A DNA stretch of 64,000 nucleotides from JAFGDI01 sp963667715 (GTDB taxonomy: Bacteria > Planctomycetota > Phycisphaerae > Sedimentisphaerales > SM23-30). The stretch covers positions 4,340,001 to 4,404,000 of the forward strand of contig OY763926.1 of assembly GCA_963667715.1 (NCBI GenBank). Direction: 5' to 3'. The stretch's first letter is position 1. Each line of letters starts with the position of its first letter. The notes below the pieces were generated by a model. That model did not search any database, was not told where the DNA came from, and worked only from the letters and a program-made list of their open reading frames with translations. Both the position numbers and the translations under genes were made by a program. This document shows positions 8,496 through 15,615 of this stretch, piece after piece.

Positions 8496-9430
8496 TTATT
8501 AGAAGTTCGGTTGTCCTGGGTTTTGTATTCTTTGGGGGGATTGAATTCGAAAATTGTTTTGTTTAGTTCAGGGTTAAGGGTTAGATCGTTTACGTTTATT
8601 TTAAGAGTTTCGGTGAGTTCGCCGTTATCGTATTTTTGCCAGGTCATGGAATGGGGGAAGCCGGACTTGTCGAATTTAGAAGCGGTCCATTTTTCGTATG
8701 GTTTGCCGGCGTAGGCGTAGAATTCGTAGCTGTATACCCGATCGAAATTATAGCGATCGAGAGTGAAGATGGTTACAAGATCGCCGGAGGATGGTCTGGT
8801 GACAGTGAACTTCAGACGCGGGTATAGGCCGGGGTTGACCTCTTCGACCTTAACGGCATAGTCACTATCAGAGCCGGCGACGATACGAGCGAGCTTGTCA
8901 CGGCTAGGGATATTTTCAGATTTGTCACGATCGCCCAAAACGACACGCATAACACCGAACAGCTCGGAATATTTTGTACAGGCGGTATAATGACGCCCCC
9001 GCCCTGGAGACTTTGAGCTAATCTCAGCTGTTTTTTGCTGAGAGTTGTAAGTGAAAGTATAATAGCCGGGCTCCCAGCTGTTACCGGCCTTTACAGTGGT
9101 GATAGTATTAGTTTCGATATCGTCGTTAAAATAGGTAATATCTTCACGCCAGAGGGTATGATCGAACCGAAGTCGGCGTTTCTGTTTTGTTATAGTTGGA
9201 AGTTTGGCCAGGGCAGAATTTGATAGAGGGTCATTGGCAGTATCGGAAAGCTGCTTGGCATAATTGTGTGAGATAACGTCGATAGAGATGTCAGCGGAGC
9301 CGAGAGTTGGGGTTGGCTGCTGCCAGATATAGCTGTTAAGCATATTTATATATAGGCCGGTGCGGTCTGGAGTTGACTGGGCCAGAGCGGCTCCGGTAAA
9401 ACATAACATTATTATCAAGATCTTTTTCAT
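8492..9430 (-). CDS. Secreted protein of unknown function, possibly LolA-like fold
   Basis: 312 residues with a clear signal peptide (MKKILIIMLCFTGAALAQ, cleavage after Ala-Gln). The rest is rich in alternating beta-type stretches with many Tyr and Trp (YYTFTYNSQQKTAEI, YSYEFYAYAGKPYEKW, SMTWQKYDNGELTETLKINV), which resembles the LolA/outer-membrane lipoprotein-sorting fold, though I cannot confirm this. It is encoded immediately upstream of the sensor-fused sigma factor on the same strand, separated only by a dispersed repeat, so the two are probably co-transcribed. A ligand- or stress-reporting role for the sigma factor is inference. Confidence 0.7.
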   Translation of the reverse strand: MKKILIIMLCFTGAALAQSTPDRTGLYINMLNSYIWQQPTPTLGSADISIDVISHNYAKQLSDTANDPLSNSALAKLPTITKQKRRLRFDHTLWREDITYFNDDIETNTITTVKAGNSWEPGYYTFTYNSQQKTAEISSKSPGRGRHYTACTKYSELFGVMRVVLGDRDKSENIPSRDKLARIVAGSDSDYAVKVEEVNPGLYPRLKFTVTRPSSGDLVTIFTLDRYNFDRVYSYEFYAYAGKPYEKWTASKFDKSGFPHSMTWQKYDNGELTETLKINVNDLTLNPELNKTIFEFNPPKEYKTQDNRTSNN

Positions 9431-9518
9431 TATTTAGATATCCTCTACCGTGTTGGTTAGTGACATATGTATTTATGACGAGGGTTGGTGTTGAAATGTT
9501 ACAGGAAAAAACCGAAAA

Positions 9519-9560
9519 AGTAATAAGCTCAGGTTACGCCCTTCGGGCGAGACTGATTTA
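9519..9560 (+). repeat. Dispersed repeat family A, copy 4
   Basis: AGTAATAAGCTCAGGTTA followed by the hairpin CGCCCTTCGGGCG and GACTGATTTA. Confidence 0.75.
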
Positions 9561-9813
9561 TATATGACGGCAATCGGTTAGTATTGTTCAGAATTGTATA
9601 GATTTGCCCTGCTATTAGCTTTAACCTGTTATTATTCCTAAGTCGCTACTGATAGTTACTGTTTATAGTTACACATGCCTCGCCAGCTTAAAAAAGTGTG
9701 ACAACCTAGATGGTTGTACATATATATTGATTTCCCATAGAACGTAGATTGTATTATACAGATAATGTGGGGGAATTGCACAAAAAATTGGTGGAAGTGG
9801 AAGTGGTGAATTG

Positions 9814-9880
9814 AGTAATAAGTGGTAAGAAATAAGAAATAAGCTGTGGTTTCGCCCTCTGGGCGAGGCTAATTAATATT
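9814..9880 (+). repeat. Dispersed repeat family A, copy 5
   Basis: AGTAATAAGTGGTAAG and AAATAAGAAATAAGCTGTGG words, then CGCCC/GGGCG hairpin and GGCTAATTAATATT. Confidence 0.8.
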
Positions 9881-9891
9881 AAGAGTAAAGA

Positions 9892-9928
9892 AGTAGAGAC
9901 GCGGGGGTGGTGCGTCTCTACTTTTTTG
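9892..9928. terminator. Hairpin AGTAGAGACGC/GCGTCTCTACT with T-run, 3' of cysN
   Basis: An 11-bp perfect stem with a nine-base loop is followed by TTTTTT on the plus strand. It lies just downstream of cysN, which is on the minus strand, where the trailing sequence is only moderately T-rich (CTTCTTTACTC). It may end cysN transcription, but GTAGAGACGC hairpins are also a common dispersed element. Confidence 0.5.
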
Positions 9929-9930
9929 TT

Positions 9931-11169
9931 TTAGTGGATTACGCCGCCGGCTACGGTGTCGGTGTCGCGCATAAGTACGAAGCGGCCGGTTTCAGGGACC
10001 TGGTCGAACTTGTCGGTAGCGACGTAGCCTTCCATTTTGAGGGTGAGGCGTGCGACTTCGGTTTCGCGCAGCTCGTTAGATTCGCCGTCGATGATCTCAA
10101 GGGAAGAGCTGTTCAGGCGGTTATCGATGCGAACGACCTGACAGTTTAGCTGCTGAGTGGCACACTTGAACTCGACTCTGTCTTTGAGGCGGAGCGGCAT
10201 GCCGGACATCCAGAATACGACGGCCTCAAGAGTAGAACTTACCATTGGTGATGGTTCGACGTCACAGGCAACTTCGCCGCGGGTGACGGCTTTGAGGGCA
10301 CTGTCGGTTTTGAGAGTGATACCAACTGATTCGCCGGCGATGGCAGCGGTGGCTTCTTCGCCGAACTTTTTAACGGCACCGATAGTAGCAGACTTACCAC
10401 AAGGGTGGAAGATTATCTGCTGGCCGGCTTCGAGCTTGCCGGAAGCGATGCGCCCGACGAGGATAGTTTCATCGTCGATACGGTACATGTCCTGAATCGG
10501 GAAGCGGAGCATGCCGTCTTCGAGTGAAGGGGCACATTCGAGCACGTCGAGAGCCTGGAGCATGGTCATGCCGGTGAACCAGGCCATTTTGTCACCTTTA
10601 TTGGCAACGTTATCGCCCTGCTGAGCTGAGATCGGGATGATCATGTCAGGGTTGATAGACATACCGAAGTCGCCGAGGCGTTTGGTGATCTGGTCTTTGA
10701 GCTCGTCGAACCGCTGCTGAGAATAATCGACCAGGTCCATCTTATTAACGACGACCATGAGCTGCTTGATACCGAGCAGGCCAAGGATATAAGCGTGTCG
10801 ATGGGTCTGCTCGCGGAGGCCCTCTTCCGCGTCGATGAGTAAGAGAGCAGCTTCGGCCTGAGTGGAGCCGGTGATCATGTTTTTGAGGAACTGCTTATGG
10901 CCGGGCGCGTCGATAATGGTATAGTCGCGTTTGGCGGTCTTGAAGAATGTCTGGGCAGTATCGATAGTGATACGGTTCTGACGCTCTTCTTCGAGGTGGT
11001 CCATAACGAAAGCGAATTCCGGCTGGCCGTTTGACTCTTCGCTCATGCGGCGTACTTCCTCCATTTTGTCTGGTGGCAGTGAGCCGGTGTCATAGAGCAG
11101 ACGCCCGATCATAGTACTTTTACCATGGTCAACGTGACCAACAGCTACGAATTTGAGATTTTCACGCAT
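9931..11169 (-). CDS. cysN: Sulfate adenylyltransferase subunit 1 (GTPase CysN)
   Basis: 412 residues with a translation-factor-type GTPase domain: P-loop GHVDHGKST (11-19), DAPGH (87-91) and NKMD (142-145), then two beta-barrel domains. CysN couples GTP hydrolysis to CysD, which makes adenosine 5'-phosphosulfate (APS) from sulfate and ATP in the cytoplasm. There is no fused APS kinase (CysC) domain, and no cysC or cysH is nearby. An AAGG ribosome site lies before the ATG. In most genomes cysN directly follows cysD; here 650 bases with an IVP gene and two inverted repeats separate them. Confidence 0.95.
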   Translation of the reverse strand: MRENLKFVAVGHVDHGKSTMIGRLLYDTGSLPPDKMEEVRRMSEESNGQPEFAFVMDHLEEERQNRITIDTAQTFFKTAKRDYTIIDAPGHKQFLKNMITGSTQAEAALLLIDAEEGLREQTHRHAYILGLLGIKQLMVVVNKMDLVDYSQQRFDELKDQITKRLGDFGMSINPDMIIPISAQQGDNVANKGDKMAWFTGMTMLQALDVLECAPSLEDGMLRFPIQDMYRIDDETILVGRIASGKLEAGQQIIFHPCGKSATIGAVKKFGEEATAAIAGESVGITLKTDSALKAVTRGEVACDVEPSPMVSSTLEAVVFWMSGMPLRLKDRVEFKCATQQLNCQVVRIDNRLNSSSLEIIDGESNELRETEVARLTLKMEGYVATDKFDQVPETGRFVLMRDTDTVAGGVIH

Positions 11170-11220
11170 TGGGAGAACCTTTCATGTTTACAATTCAATA
11201 TGTCAACTCCTGGGAAAAGG

Positions 11221-11287
11221 AAGTAATAAGAAACAAGAAATAAGAAATAAGCTCTGGTTACGCCCTTCGGGCGAAACTAATTATATA
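11221..11287 (+). repeat. Dispersed repeat family A, copy 6 (left arm around the IVP gene)
   Basis: AAGTAATAAGAAACAAG, AAATAAGCTCTGGTTA, CGCCCTTCGGGCG hairpin, AACTAATTATATA. The copy at 11739 is in opposite orientation, so the two bracket the four-helix-bundle gene as inverted repeats. Confidence 0.85.
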
Positions 11288-11291
11288 TTGC

Positions 11292-11699
11292 TCACTTCGT
11301 TCGCGATTTCTTTTTACCAGTATTTTTCTCATATTCGATAATCTCAACAGATTTTGCAATAAGAGAGTTTATCATTTTTTCTATCTCATTTCCCAAGTTT
11401 ATTATTTCACAACATTTATTATCATCTATATAATTCAATCTATGAACTATTTCTAACTGAGTCTGTAACTCAAACAACGAACCAAGTGATATTCTCAGGA
11501 ATCTGGCAAATTCAACGGGATTATATCTACCAAAACCTTCAGCAATATTACTTGGTATTGAAACGGCAGCTCTAGTCATTTGTGAAGTTATTGAGTATTT
11601 TTCTTCAGTCGGAAATGTTTTGGCAATAGCATAAACCAACATAGTCATATCGATTGCTTTTTGCCACACTATAAGTTCACGATAGCTTTTAATACTCAT
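11292..11699 (-). CDS. Four-helix-bundle protein (23S rRNA intervening-sequence protein family, IVP)
   Basis: 135 residues, predicted four-helix bundle, with family-typical blocks: SYRELIVWQKAIDM, the central SIPSNIAEGFGRYN and FLRISLGSLFELQTQLEI. The family was first found in intervening sequences of 23S rRNA genes; its biochemical function is not established. The ATG at 11699 is chosen over a GTG two codons upstream because AAGGAAG is well spaced from it. The gene sits between cysD and cysN on the same strand, flanked by inverted copies of repeat family A, which marks it as an insertion into the operon. A relative with a similar setting is at 42849. Confidence 0.85.
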   Translation of the reverse strand: MSIKSYRELIVWQKAIDMTMLVYAIAKTFPTEEKYSITSQMTRAAVSIPSNIAEGFGRYNPVEFARFLRISLGSLFELQTQLEIVHRLNYIDDNKCCEIINLGNEIEKMINSLIAKSVEIIEYEKNTGKKKSRTK

Positions 11700-11738
11700 G
11701 ATCACGCTTCCTTAACTATGCAGACAAAGTCTGCTATT

Positions 11739-11808
11739 ATTAATTAGGCTTCCGCCTAAGGCGGGTACCAGAGCTTATTTCTTTTTTCTTACTTCTTATT
11801 TCTTATTA
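11739..11808 (-). repeat. Dispersed repeat family A, copy 7, inverted (right arm around the IVP gene)
   Basis: Read on the minus strand: TAATAAGAAATAAGAAGTAAG, AAATAAGCTCTGGTACC, CCGCC/GGCGG hairpin, GCCTAATTA. It shares the AGCTCTGGT wording with copy 6 on the other side of the gene. Confidence 0.85.
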
Positions 11809-11825
11809 CAAGAAGCAGCCGCATA

Positions 11826-12623
11826 TTACATATATCCTAATGCTCTTAGTTTTTGCATTGTGTAGGTGTCTTCTTTGTCTTGGGCTCGGCCGGCGCGTTC
11901 GGAGGTGTTGGTGTTCTGTAGTTCGTAGATTATTTCGTCTACGTTGCTGGCGGTAGAATCTACCGGGGCACAACAAGTTTTACAGCCGATACTGCGATAG
12001 CGTTTGCCTTCTTTACTAAAGTAGAGATGGGTGATAGGGATATTTTCACGTCTGATATATTCCCAGATATCAACCTCGGTCCAGCCTAGCAGCGGATGGA
12101 CACGGATGTGAGTTTTCTCCTCGGCCTGGTTTTTGTACTGGTCCCAAAGCTCCGGCGGCTGGTCCTGATAGTTCCACTTGAACTCTTCGTTACGAGGAGA
12201 GAAGTAGCGTTCCTTGGCACGGACACCATGTTCGTCACGACGGATACCGAGCAGCAGAGCTTCGAATCCATGCTCCGCGATAGCCATTTTAAGAGCTTCA
12301 GTCTTTAGTGCAGTACAGCATTCGAGCTTCTTACCACAGTTCATACCGGCGGCGAGAGCTTCTTCGTTGCGACTTATGACCATGTCGAAGCCCCACTTTT
12401 TAGCATATTCGTCACGGAACTGGTACATTTCCTCGAACTTGTAGCTGGTGTCGATGTGCAGAGCTTTGAACGGGATATTACCGAAGAAAGCCTTGCGACA
12501 TAGCCAGGCGAGAGTGGTCGAGTCTTTACCAATCGACCAGAGCAGCGCGAGTTTTTTATAATGGTAATAGGCTTCACGAATAATGTAGATACTCTGAGCC
12601 TCTAGTTGGTCTAATCTATCCAT
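11826..12623 (-). CDS. cysD: Sulfate adenylyltransferase subunit 2 (CysD)
   Basis: 265 residues of the PP-loop adenylyltransferase family: SIGKDST (31-37) binds ATP, with the family block GVRAKERYFSPRNEEFKWN and the C-terminal RSIGCKTCCAPV. CysD adenylates sulfate to APS in complex with the GTPase CysN. The start is well supported by AAGGAG seven bases before the ATG. It should be transcribed ahead of cysN. Flanking insertions (RAYT/REP upstream, IVP downstream) are signs of repeated invasion of this operon. Confidence 0.95.
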   Translation of the reverse strand: MDRLDQLEAQSIYIIREAYYHYKKLALLWSIGKDSTTLAWLCRKAFFGNIPFKALHIDTSYKFEEMYQFRDEYAKKWGFDMVISRNEEALAAGMNCGKKLECCTALKTEALKMAIAEHGFEALLLGIRRDEHGVRAKERYFSPRNEEFKWNYQDQPPELWDQYKNQAEEKTHIRVHPLLGWTEVDIWEYIRRENIPITHLYFSKEGKRYRSIGCKTCCAPVDSTASNVDEIIYELQNTNTSERAGRAQDKEDTYTMQKLRALGYM

Positions 12624-12730
12624 TTATGTCTCCTTCAGGCAGCACAAGTCACGAAACACATCGAGACTTGTGACTCTTAATTAAAGGTTAAAACTTATAT
12701 AATTATATTACTATGTGTTTATTACAATAC

Positions 12731-12777
12731 TATCAATGCAACATTATTAATCTCAAGCAAGGATGCTTGAGCTACCT
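12731..12777 (+). repeat. REP1 copy a (left flank of RAYT 1)
   Basis: A 47-base element differing at one base from the copy at 13466. Its core is a perfect 8-bp stem CTCAAGCA/TGCTTGAG with loop AGGA (12752-12771), then GCTACCT. It is a direct repeat around the RAYT gene, whose TAG stop (12776-12778) overlaps its right end. Confidence 0.9.
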
Positions 12778-13390
12778 AGAATACTTTGTTTTCACTTAAC
12801 AAAAGGTCTGGCATTTTACATTTACTTTTATTCTGCACTATATAATCTCGATACTTATCAAGAAAAAATTCGTCCCTGACAATATGATCAAAAGATTCAT
12901 GCTGCCAGAACTGACCTTTATTACCTGTCTTCTTATTTATTTGGTTAGCTGTAAATGATTTCCAGCCATGTAGTATTTCACTTAGCTCTGAATCATTAAC
13001 TAGTAAAAGCAGTACATGTACATGATTTGGCATAACTACCCAATGGTCAAGTTTATACTTATCATTATCATAATACTCTAGAGCGTTTTTAATAACACTA
13101 CTATACTGTTCGCTCTTTAATAAACATTCACCATAACAGTTATCCATCCATTCATCAATTTTTTCAAAAAAAAGATGTCGATATTCTCGTTCCTGTTCCA
13201 CTGTATATGGTTCTGAATATCTAGATATAAATTCCAGTTGTTTTTCTTTTAGTTTGTTAAGTTTTTCTTCGGGTATCGAATCATAAGTTCGAAAGGTCAC
13301 AAAATGCATTTTTTCTTTTTGCTGCCAATGTGGTAAGTTCCTGTTATGAATATCAACTTTTTGACTTTGATTGTAAAAAATATCTTTCAT
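12776..13390 (-). CDS. REP-associated tyrosine transposase (RAYT, Y1/IS200-like HUH family)
   Basis: 204 residues with the single-strand-DNA transposase fold of IS200/IS605-like Y1 enzymes. The HUH metal motif is MPNHVHVLL (His123, His125), a FWQHESFDHIVRDE block follows, and the likely nucleophile tyrosine is in YRDYIVQN (Tyr180 or Tyr183). RAYTs cut and join at REP hairpins and are normally single-copy with their REPs on either side. Direct REP1 copies with an 8-bp stem bracket the gene here. It sits on the minus strand between the AP-superfamily gene and cysD, so it interrupts the sulfate-activation operon. Enzyme family is confident, current activity unknown. Confidence 0.88.
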   Translation of the reverse strand: MKDIFYNQSQKVDIHNRNLPHWQQKEKMHFVTFRTYDSIPEEKLNKLKEKQLEFISRYSEPYTVEQEREYRHLFFEKIDEWMDNCYGECLLKSEQYSSVIKNALEYYDNDKYKLDHWVVMPNHVHVLLLLVNDSELSEILHGWKSFTANQINKKTGNKGQFWQHESFDHIVRDEFFLDKYRDYIVQNKSKCKMPDLLLSENKVF

Positions 13391-13465
13391 TTTATATTAC
13401 CAGTATGACAAATCTATATTAAAGACTTTAACTAATAAACATTACTATTAAATTTCTTGCACTGT

Positions 13466-13512
13466 TATCAATGCAACATTATTAATCTCAAGCAGGGATG
13501 CTTGAGCTACCT
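13466..13512 (+). repeat. REP1 copy b (right flank of RAYT 1)
   Basis: Matches copy a over 47 bases with a single change, in the loop (AGGA to GGGA). It overlaps the 3' end of the AP-superfamily gene and encodes that gene's last residues and its TGA stop. Confidence 0.9.
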
Positions 13513-14831
13513 AAATAATCAATAATCGGTTGTGAAAGTTGGGTTATTTCTAGGTCTTGGGGTAGCTCGATGTTTCGTGCTACCATGAACGCGTCAGGGT
13601 AGGTGTGCATACCTTCGAGTGCGGTTTTGGTGAAGACTTCGTTTCCGACTATACCGAGCTTGAGATCGTAGCCGTCGAATGGCACGGCGATGAGGTCGGC
13701 AGCTCGTCCGAATGTGCCGGAGGCGGTTGCTGCTTGTTCCGGTGTCATACTATTTGGGCCGTCGCAATCTTGCGGCCAGTATATATCTTCACGCATAATG
13801 ACTTTTTCGATAACCTGGTTGCCCTGTGGGTCGCGAAGCTGCATAAGCTGTTCGGCAAGAGTTTTGCGGACATTATCATATTCGGCGAGCGGTACGATAC
13901 CGCCTGGTTCTCGGCCCTGAAGGTTGACGAAGAATCTGCCGGGTATCATGCAATATGCTTTTGTATTGGCCGGGTCGATACTGAGTGGATGCCTGATTTC
14001 GTCGGCCGGTTTGAGCCAGTTATTTTTGATCATCCAGCGGCACATCTGCACTTCATACTTTATTTTGCAGAAGCCGTGGTCGCTGAAGATCATGAGCGGA
14101 GTATCGGGTCCGATCTTTTCGAGGAGCTTACCGATATAATTATCGATACGGGTATAGAACTTGAAGAATCCCGGTGCGAACTCTGGATCGTCGGCAAGCA
14201 TTTTTTCCCATAGGAAATGGTTGATACGGTCACTCCCCATAACATGAGTATGGAAGAAGTCCCAATCTTCACGGTCGAGATAGTGGAATAGAGCTTCAAA
14301 CCGTTTATCAAGGGTATAGTCGAGATTCTTGAGCATGGCCTTTTTGTCCTGACGGGCAAGAGCGGCGTCGCTGTCGATCTGATAATCTATACTTTTGAGG
14401 TATTCTGCTTCGCTGGGCGGGAAAACAATTTTATCGATAGAGGGAGCGAGGAACCCACCGATGAGTACGCCGTTAACTGGCTTGGGAGGATAGGTTGACG
14501 GTACATTCATCCCGAAAACCCTCTTGCCCTGTGCTGAAAGCTTCGTCCAGATATGGTCGGCTGTCATAGTGGCATTATTTGGGAATTGCAGGTCCCAGGT
14601 TCCCGGCTCACGATCGATAAAACCGTAGTTGCCGTGGATGCCGGGATTGACTCCGGTAGCATATGACGCCCATGCGACAGATGACACGGTAGGCTGAACA
14701 GACTTCATGGGAGAAAATCTATTATCTTTTGCGATATCGGCCAGATTTGGCATTATCCCTTCGCGGAACATTTTATCCATGAGCCCGAAAGGAACGCCGT
14801 CGATGCTTAATACCATGAATTTTGTTGGCAT
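13488..14831 (-). CDS. Alkaline phosphatase superfamily protein (type I phosphodiesterase/nucleotide pyrophosphatase)
   Basis: 447 residues with metal-binding blocks of the AP superfamily: an N-terminal SIDGVP aspartate (residue 10), PTVSSVAWASYATG with the likely Ser/Thr nucleophile, HGNYGF, FSDHGF with Asp-His, and GMHTYPDAFMV near the end. Such enzymes hydrolyse or transfer phosphoesters using two metals; the substrate is not deducible. No signal peptide is seen, so it is probably cytoplasmic. Its place ahead of cysD suggests a role around sulfate activation, for example on nucleotide by-products, which is inference. GGAGAACG precedes the ATG. The last residues (GSSSIPA) and stop are encoded by REP1 copy b, so the C-terminus was altered by the repeat. 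Confidence 0.8.
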   Translation of the reverse strand: MPTKFMVLSIDGVPFGLMDKMFREGIMPNLADIAKDNRFSPMKSVQPTVSSVAWASYATGVNPGIHGNYGFIDREPGTWDLQFPNNATMTADHIWTKLSAQGKRVFGMNVPSTYPPKPVNGVLIGGFLAPSIDKIVFPPSEAEYLKSIDYQIDSDAALARQDKKAMLKNLDYTLDKRFEALFHYLDREDWDFFHTHVMGSDRINHFLWEKMLADDPEFAPGFFKFYTRIDNYIGKLLEKIGPDTPLMIFSDHGFCKIKYEVQMCRWMIKNNWLKPADEIRHPLSIDPANTKAYCMIPGRFFVNLQGREPGGIVPLAEYDNVRKTLAEQLMQLRDPQGNQVIEKVIMREDIYWPQDCDGPNSMTPEQAATASGTFGRAADLIAVPFDGYDLKLGIVGNEVFTKTALEGMHTYPDAFMVARNIELPQDLEITQLSQPIIDYLGSSSIPA

Positions 14832-14975
14832 AATACGTTCTCCATTTATTTTGCAGCCGGGGTTGGCTACGGTACAAGTAAATAGGTTTTACTTGTATTG
14901 GGTTATAATAATTTCAGTACAACACGCTGTAACTACGCACTATAGTAGCAAGTTTAATAGCTTGCTAGTAGTGAC

Positions 14976-15209
14976 TTACAGATAACCAAGGGCTTTTAGC
15001 TTTGCTTTTACTGATTCAATATCCTTGGCGGAAATATCCGGTTTGCCGCTGGTTTCCCGGCTGGCGATCAAGTCACGCAGTACATAGGTAACAAAATCAG
15101 TTACAGAATTATAGCCACTGTCATCAATGACAGCAGAAACTTTATCGTATAGCTGCCTCGGTATCTTGATGGTAACCTTACTATTATTGATCTTTTTCTC
15201 TTGAGACAT
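14976..15209 (-). CDS. Ribbon-helix-helix (CopG-like) protein, probable operon regulator
   Basis: 77 residues. The N-terminal VTIKIPRQLYDKVSAVI strand plus helices match the ribbon-helix-helix DNA-binding fold; the tail ends KAKLKALGYL. RHH dimers bind short inverted repeats, often in their own promoters. The ATG at 15209 has AGGAG nine bases upstream. It is the first gene of the apparent RHH, AP-superfamily, cysD, cysN series, and an inverted repeat (GTGTC-N5-GACAC) lies between its likely -10 region and its ribosome site. Autoregulation of the sulfate operon is therefore plausible but inferred. Confidence 0.75.
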   Translation of the reverse strand: MSQEKKINNSKVTIKIPRQLYDKVSAVIDDSGYNSVTDFVTYVLRDLIASRETSGKPDISAKDIESVKAKLKALGYL

Positions 15210-15227
15210 AATATAAAACTCCTATAG

Positions 15228-15242
15228 GTGTCATATCGACAC
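15228..15242 (-). promoter_or_regulatory. Possible operator: inverted repeat GTGTC-N5-GACAC
   Basis: A perfect 5-bp inverted repeat lies between a TATAAG -10-like box (minus strand, around 15246-15251) and the AGGAG of the RHH gene. Its position just downstream of the promoter suits a repressor site. Confidence 0.4.
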
Positions 15243-15301
15243 TCTTATAACACTCCCATTAGAACATTTTTAAAAAAGTGGTTCAAGTGAAAAGTGATAG
15301 A

Positions 15302-15547
15302 ATGTTGAAATTTGAGGAGAATTTGGCGAGATGGGCGGGCCAATATAGGGTGATTTTTAGGATTGTAGGGATTGTGCTGGGTGTTGTACTTTGTAAGCTT
15401 TATGGCAATACTCATTATACAATTAATTATTTACTCCCCTATTTGATGCTGTATTATCTTTGTAATATTATTAATCACAAGCAAGGATGCTTGTGCTACC
15501 TGAAGAAAAAAAAGTTAACTATGAGGTGCTATTGTGGTATGATTTAG
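15302..15547 (+). CDS. Doubtful small membrane protein with a REP-encoded tail
   Basis: About 81 residues if started at the ATG at 15302; a GTG at 15278 is also open. Residues 1-40 look protein-like and include one hydrophobic segment (YRVIFRIVGIVLGVVLCKL). The C-terminal part (CNIINHKQGCLCYL) is simply REP1 copy c read through. It could be the truncated end of a real gene extended by the repeat, or chance. No function is proposed. Confidence 0.25.
   Translation: MLKFEENLARWAGQYRVIFRIVGIVLGVVLCKLYGNTHYTINYLLPYLMLYYLCNIINHKQGCLCYLKKKKLTMRCYCGMI
15462..15501 (+). repeat. REP1 copy c (solo)
   Basis: TAATATTATTAATCACAAG and a perfect 8-bp stem CACAAGCA/TGCTTGTG with loop AGGA (15476-15495), then CTACCT. 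Compared with copies a and b, the second stem pair is A-T instead of T-A, a compensated double change. Confidence 0.88.
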
Positions 15548-15615
15548 CGCTTTGAGGATATGTTGCTCAAAATGGCAATCAGTATTTGTGGATATTATAA
15601 AAGTACAGGATAATA

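Larger units (their letters stand above)
9431..9930. other. Gene-free spacer with two family A repeats and a terminator-like hairpin
   Basis: 500 bases between the start of the secreted-protein gene and the end of cysN, both on the minus strand. It should contain the promoter of the sigma/secreted operon and the terminator of cysN. Seen in it are family A repeats at 9519 and 9814 and the hairpin at 9892. No coding frame is supported. Confidence 0.6.

Noticed and set aside
9892..9928. Confident terminator of cysN
   Set aside because: The T-run is on the plus-strand side while cysN is on the minus strand, and this hairpin wording is a common dispersed element; kept only as a moderate call.
13605..14213. 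A 202-codon plus-strand frame opposite the AP-superfamily gene
   Set aside because: Shadow frame; the minus-strand gene has clear metal-binding motifs across the same bases.
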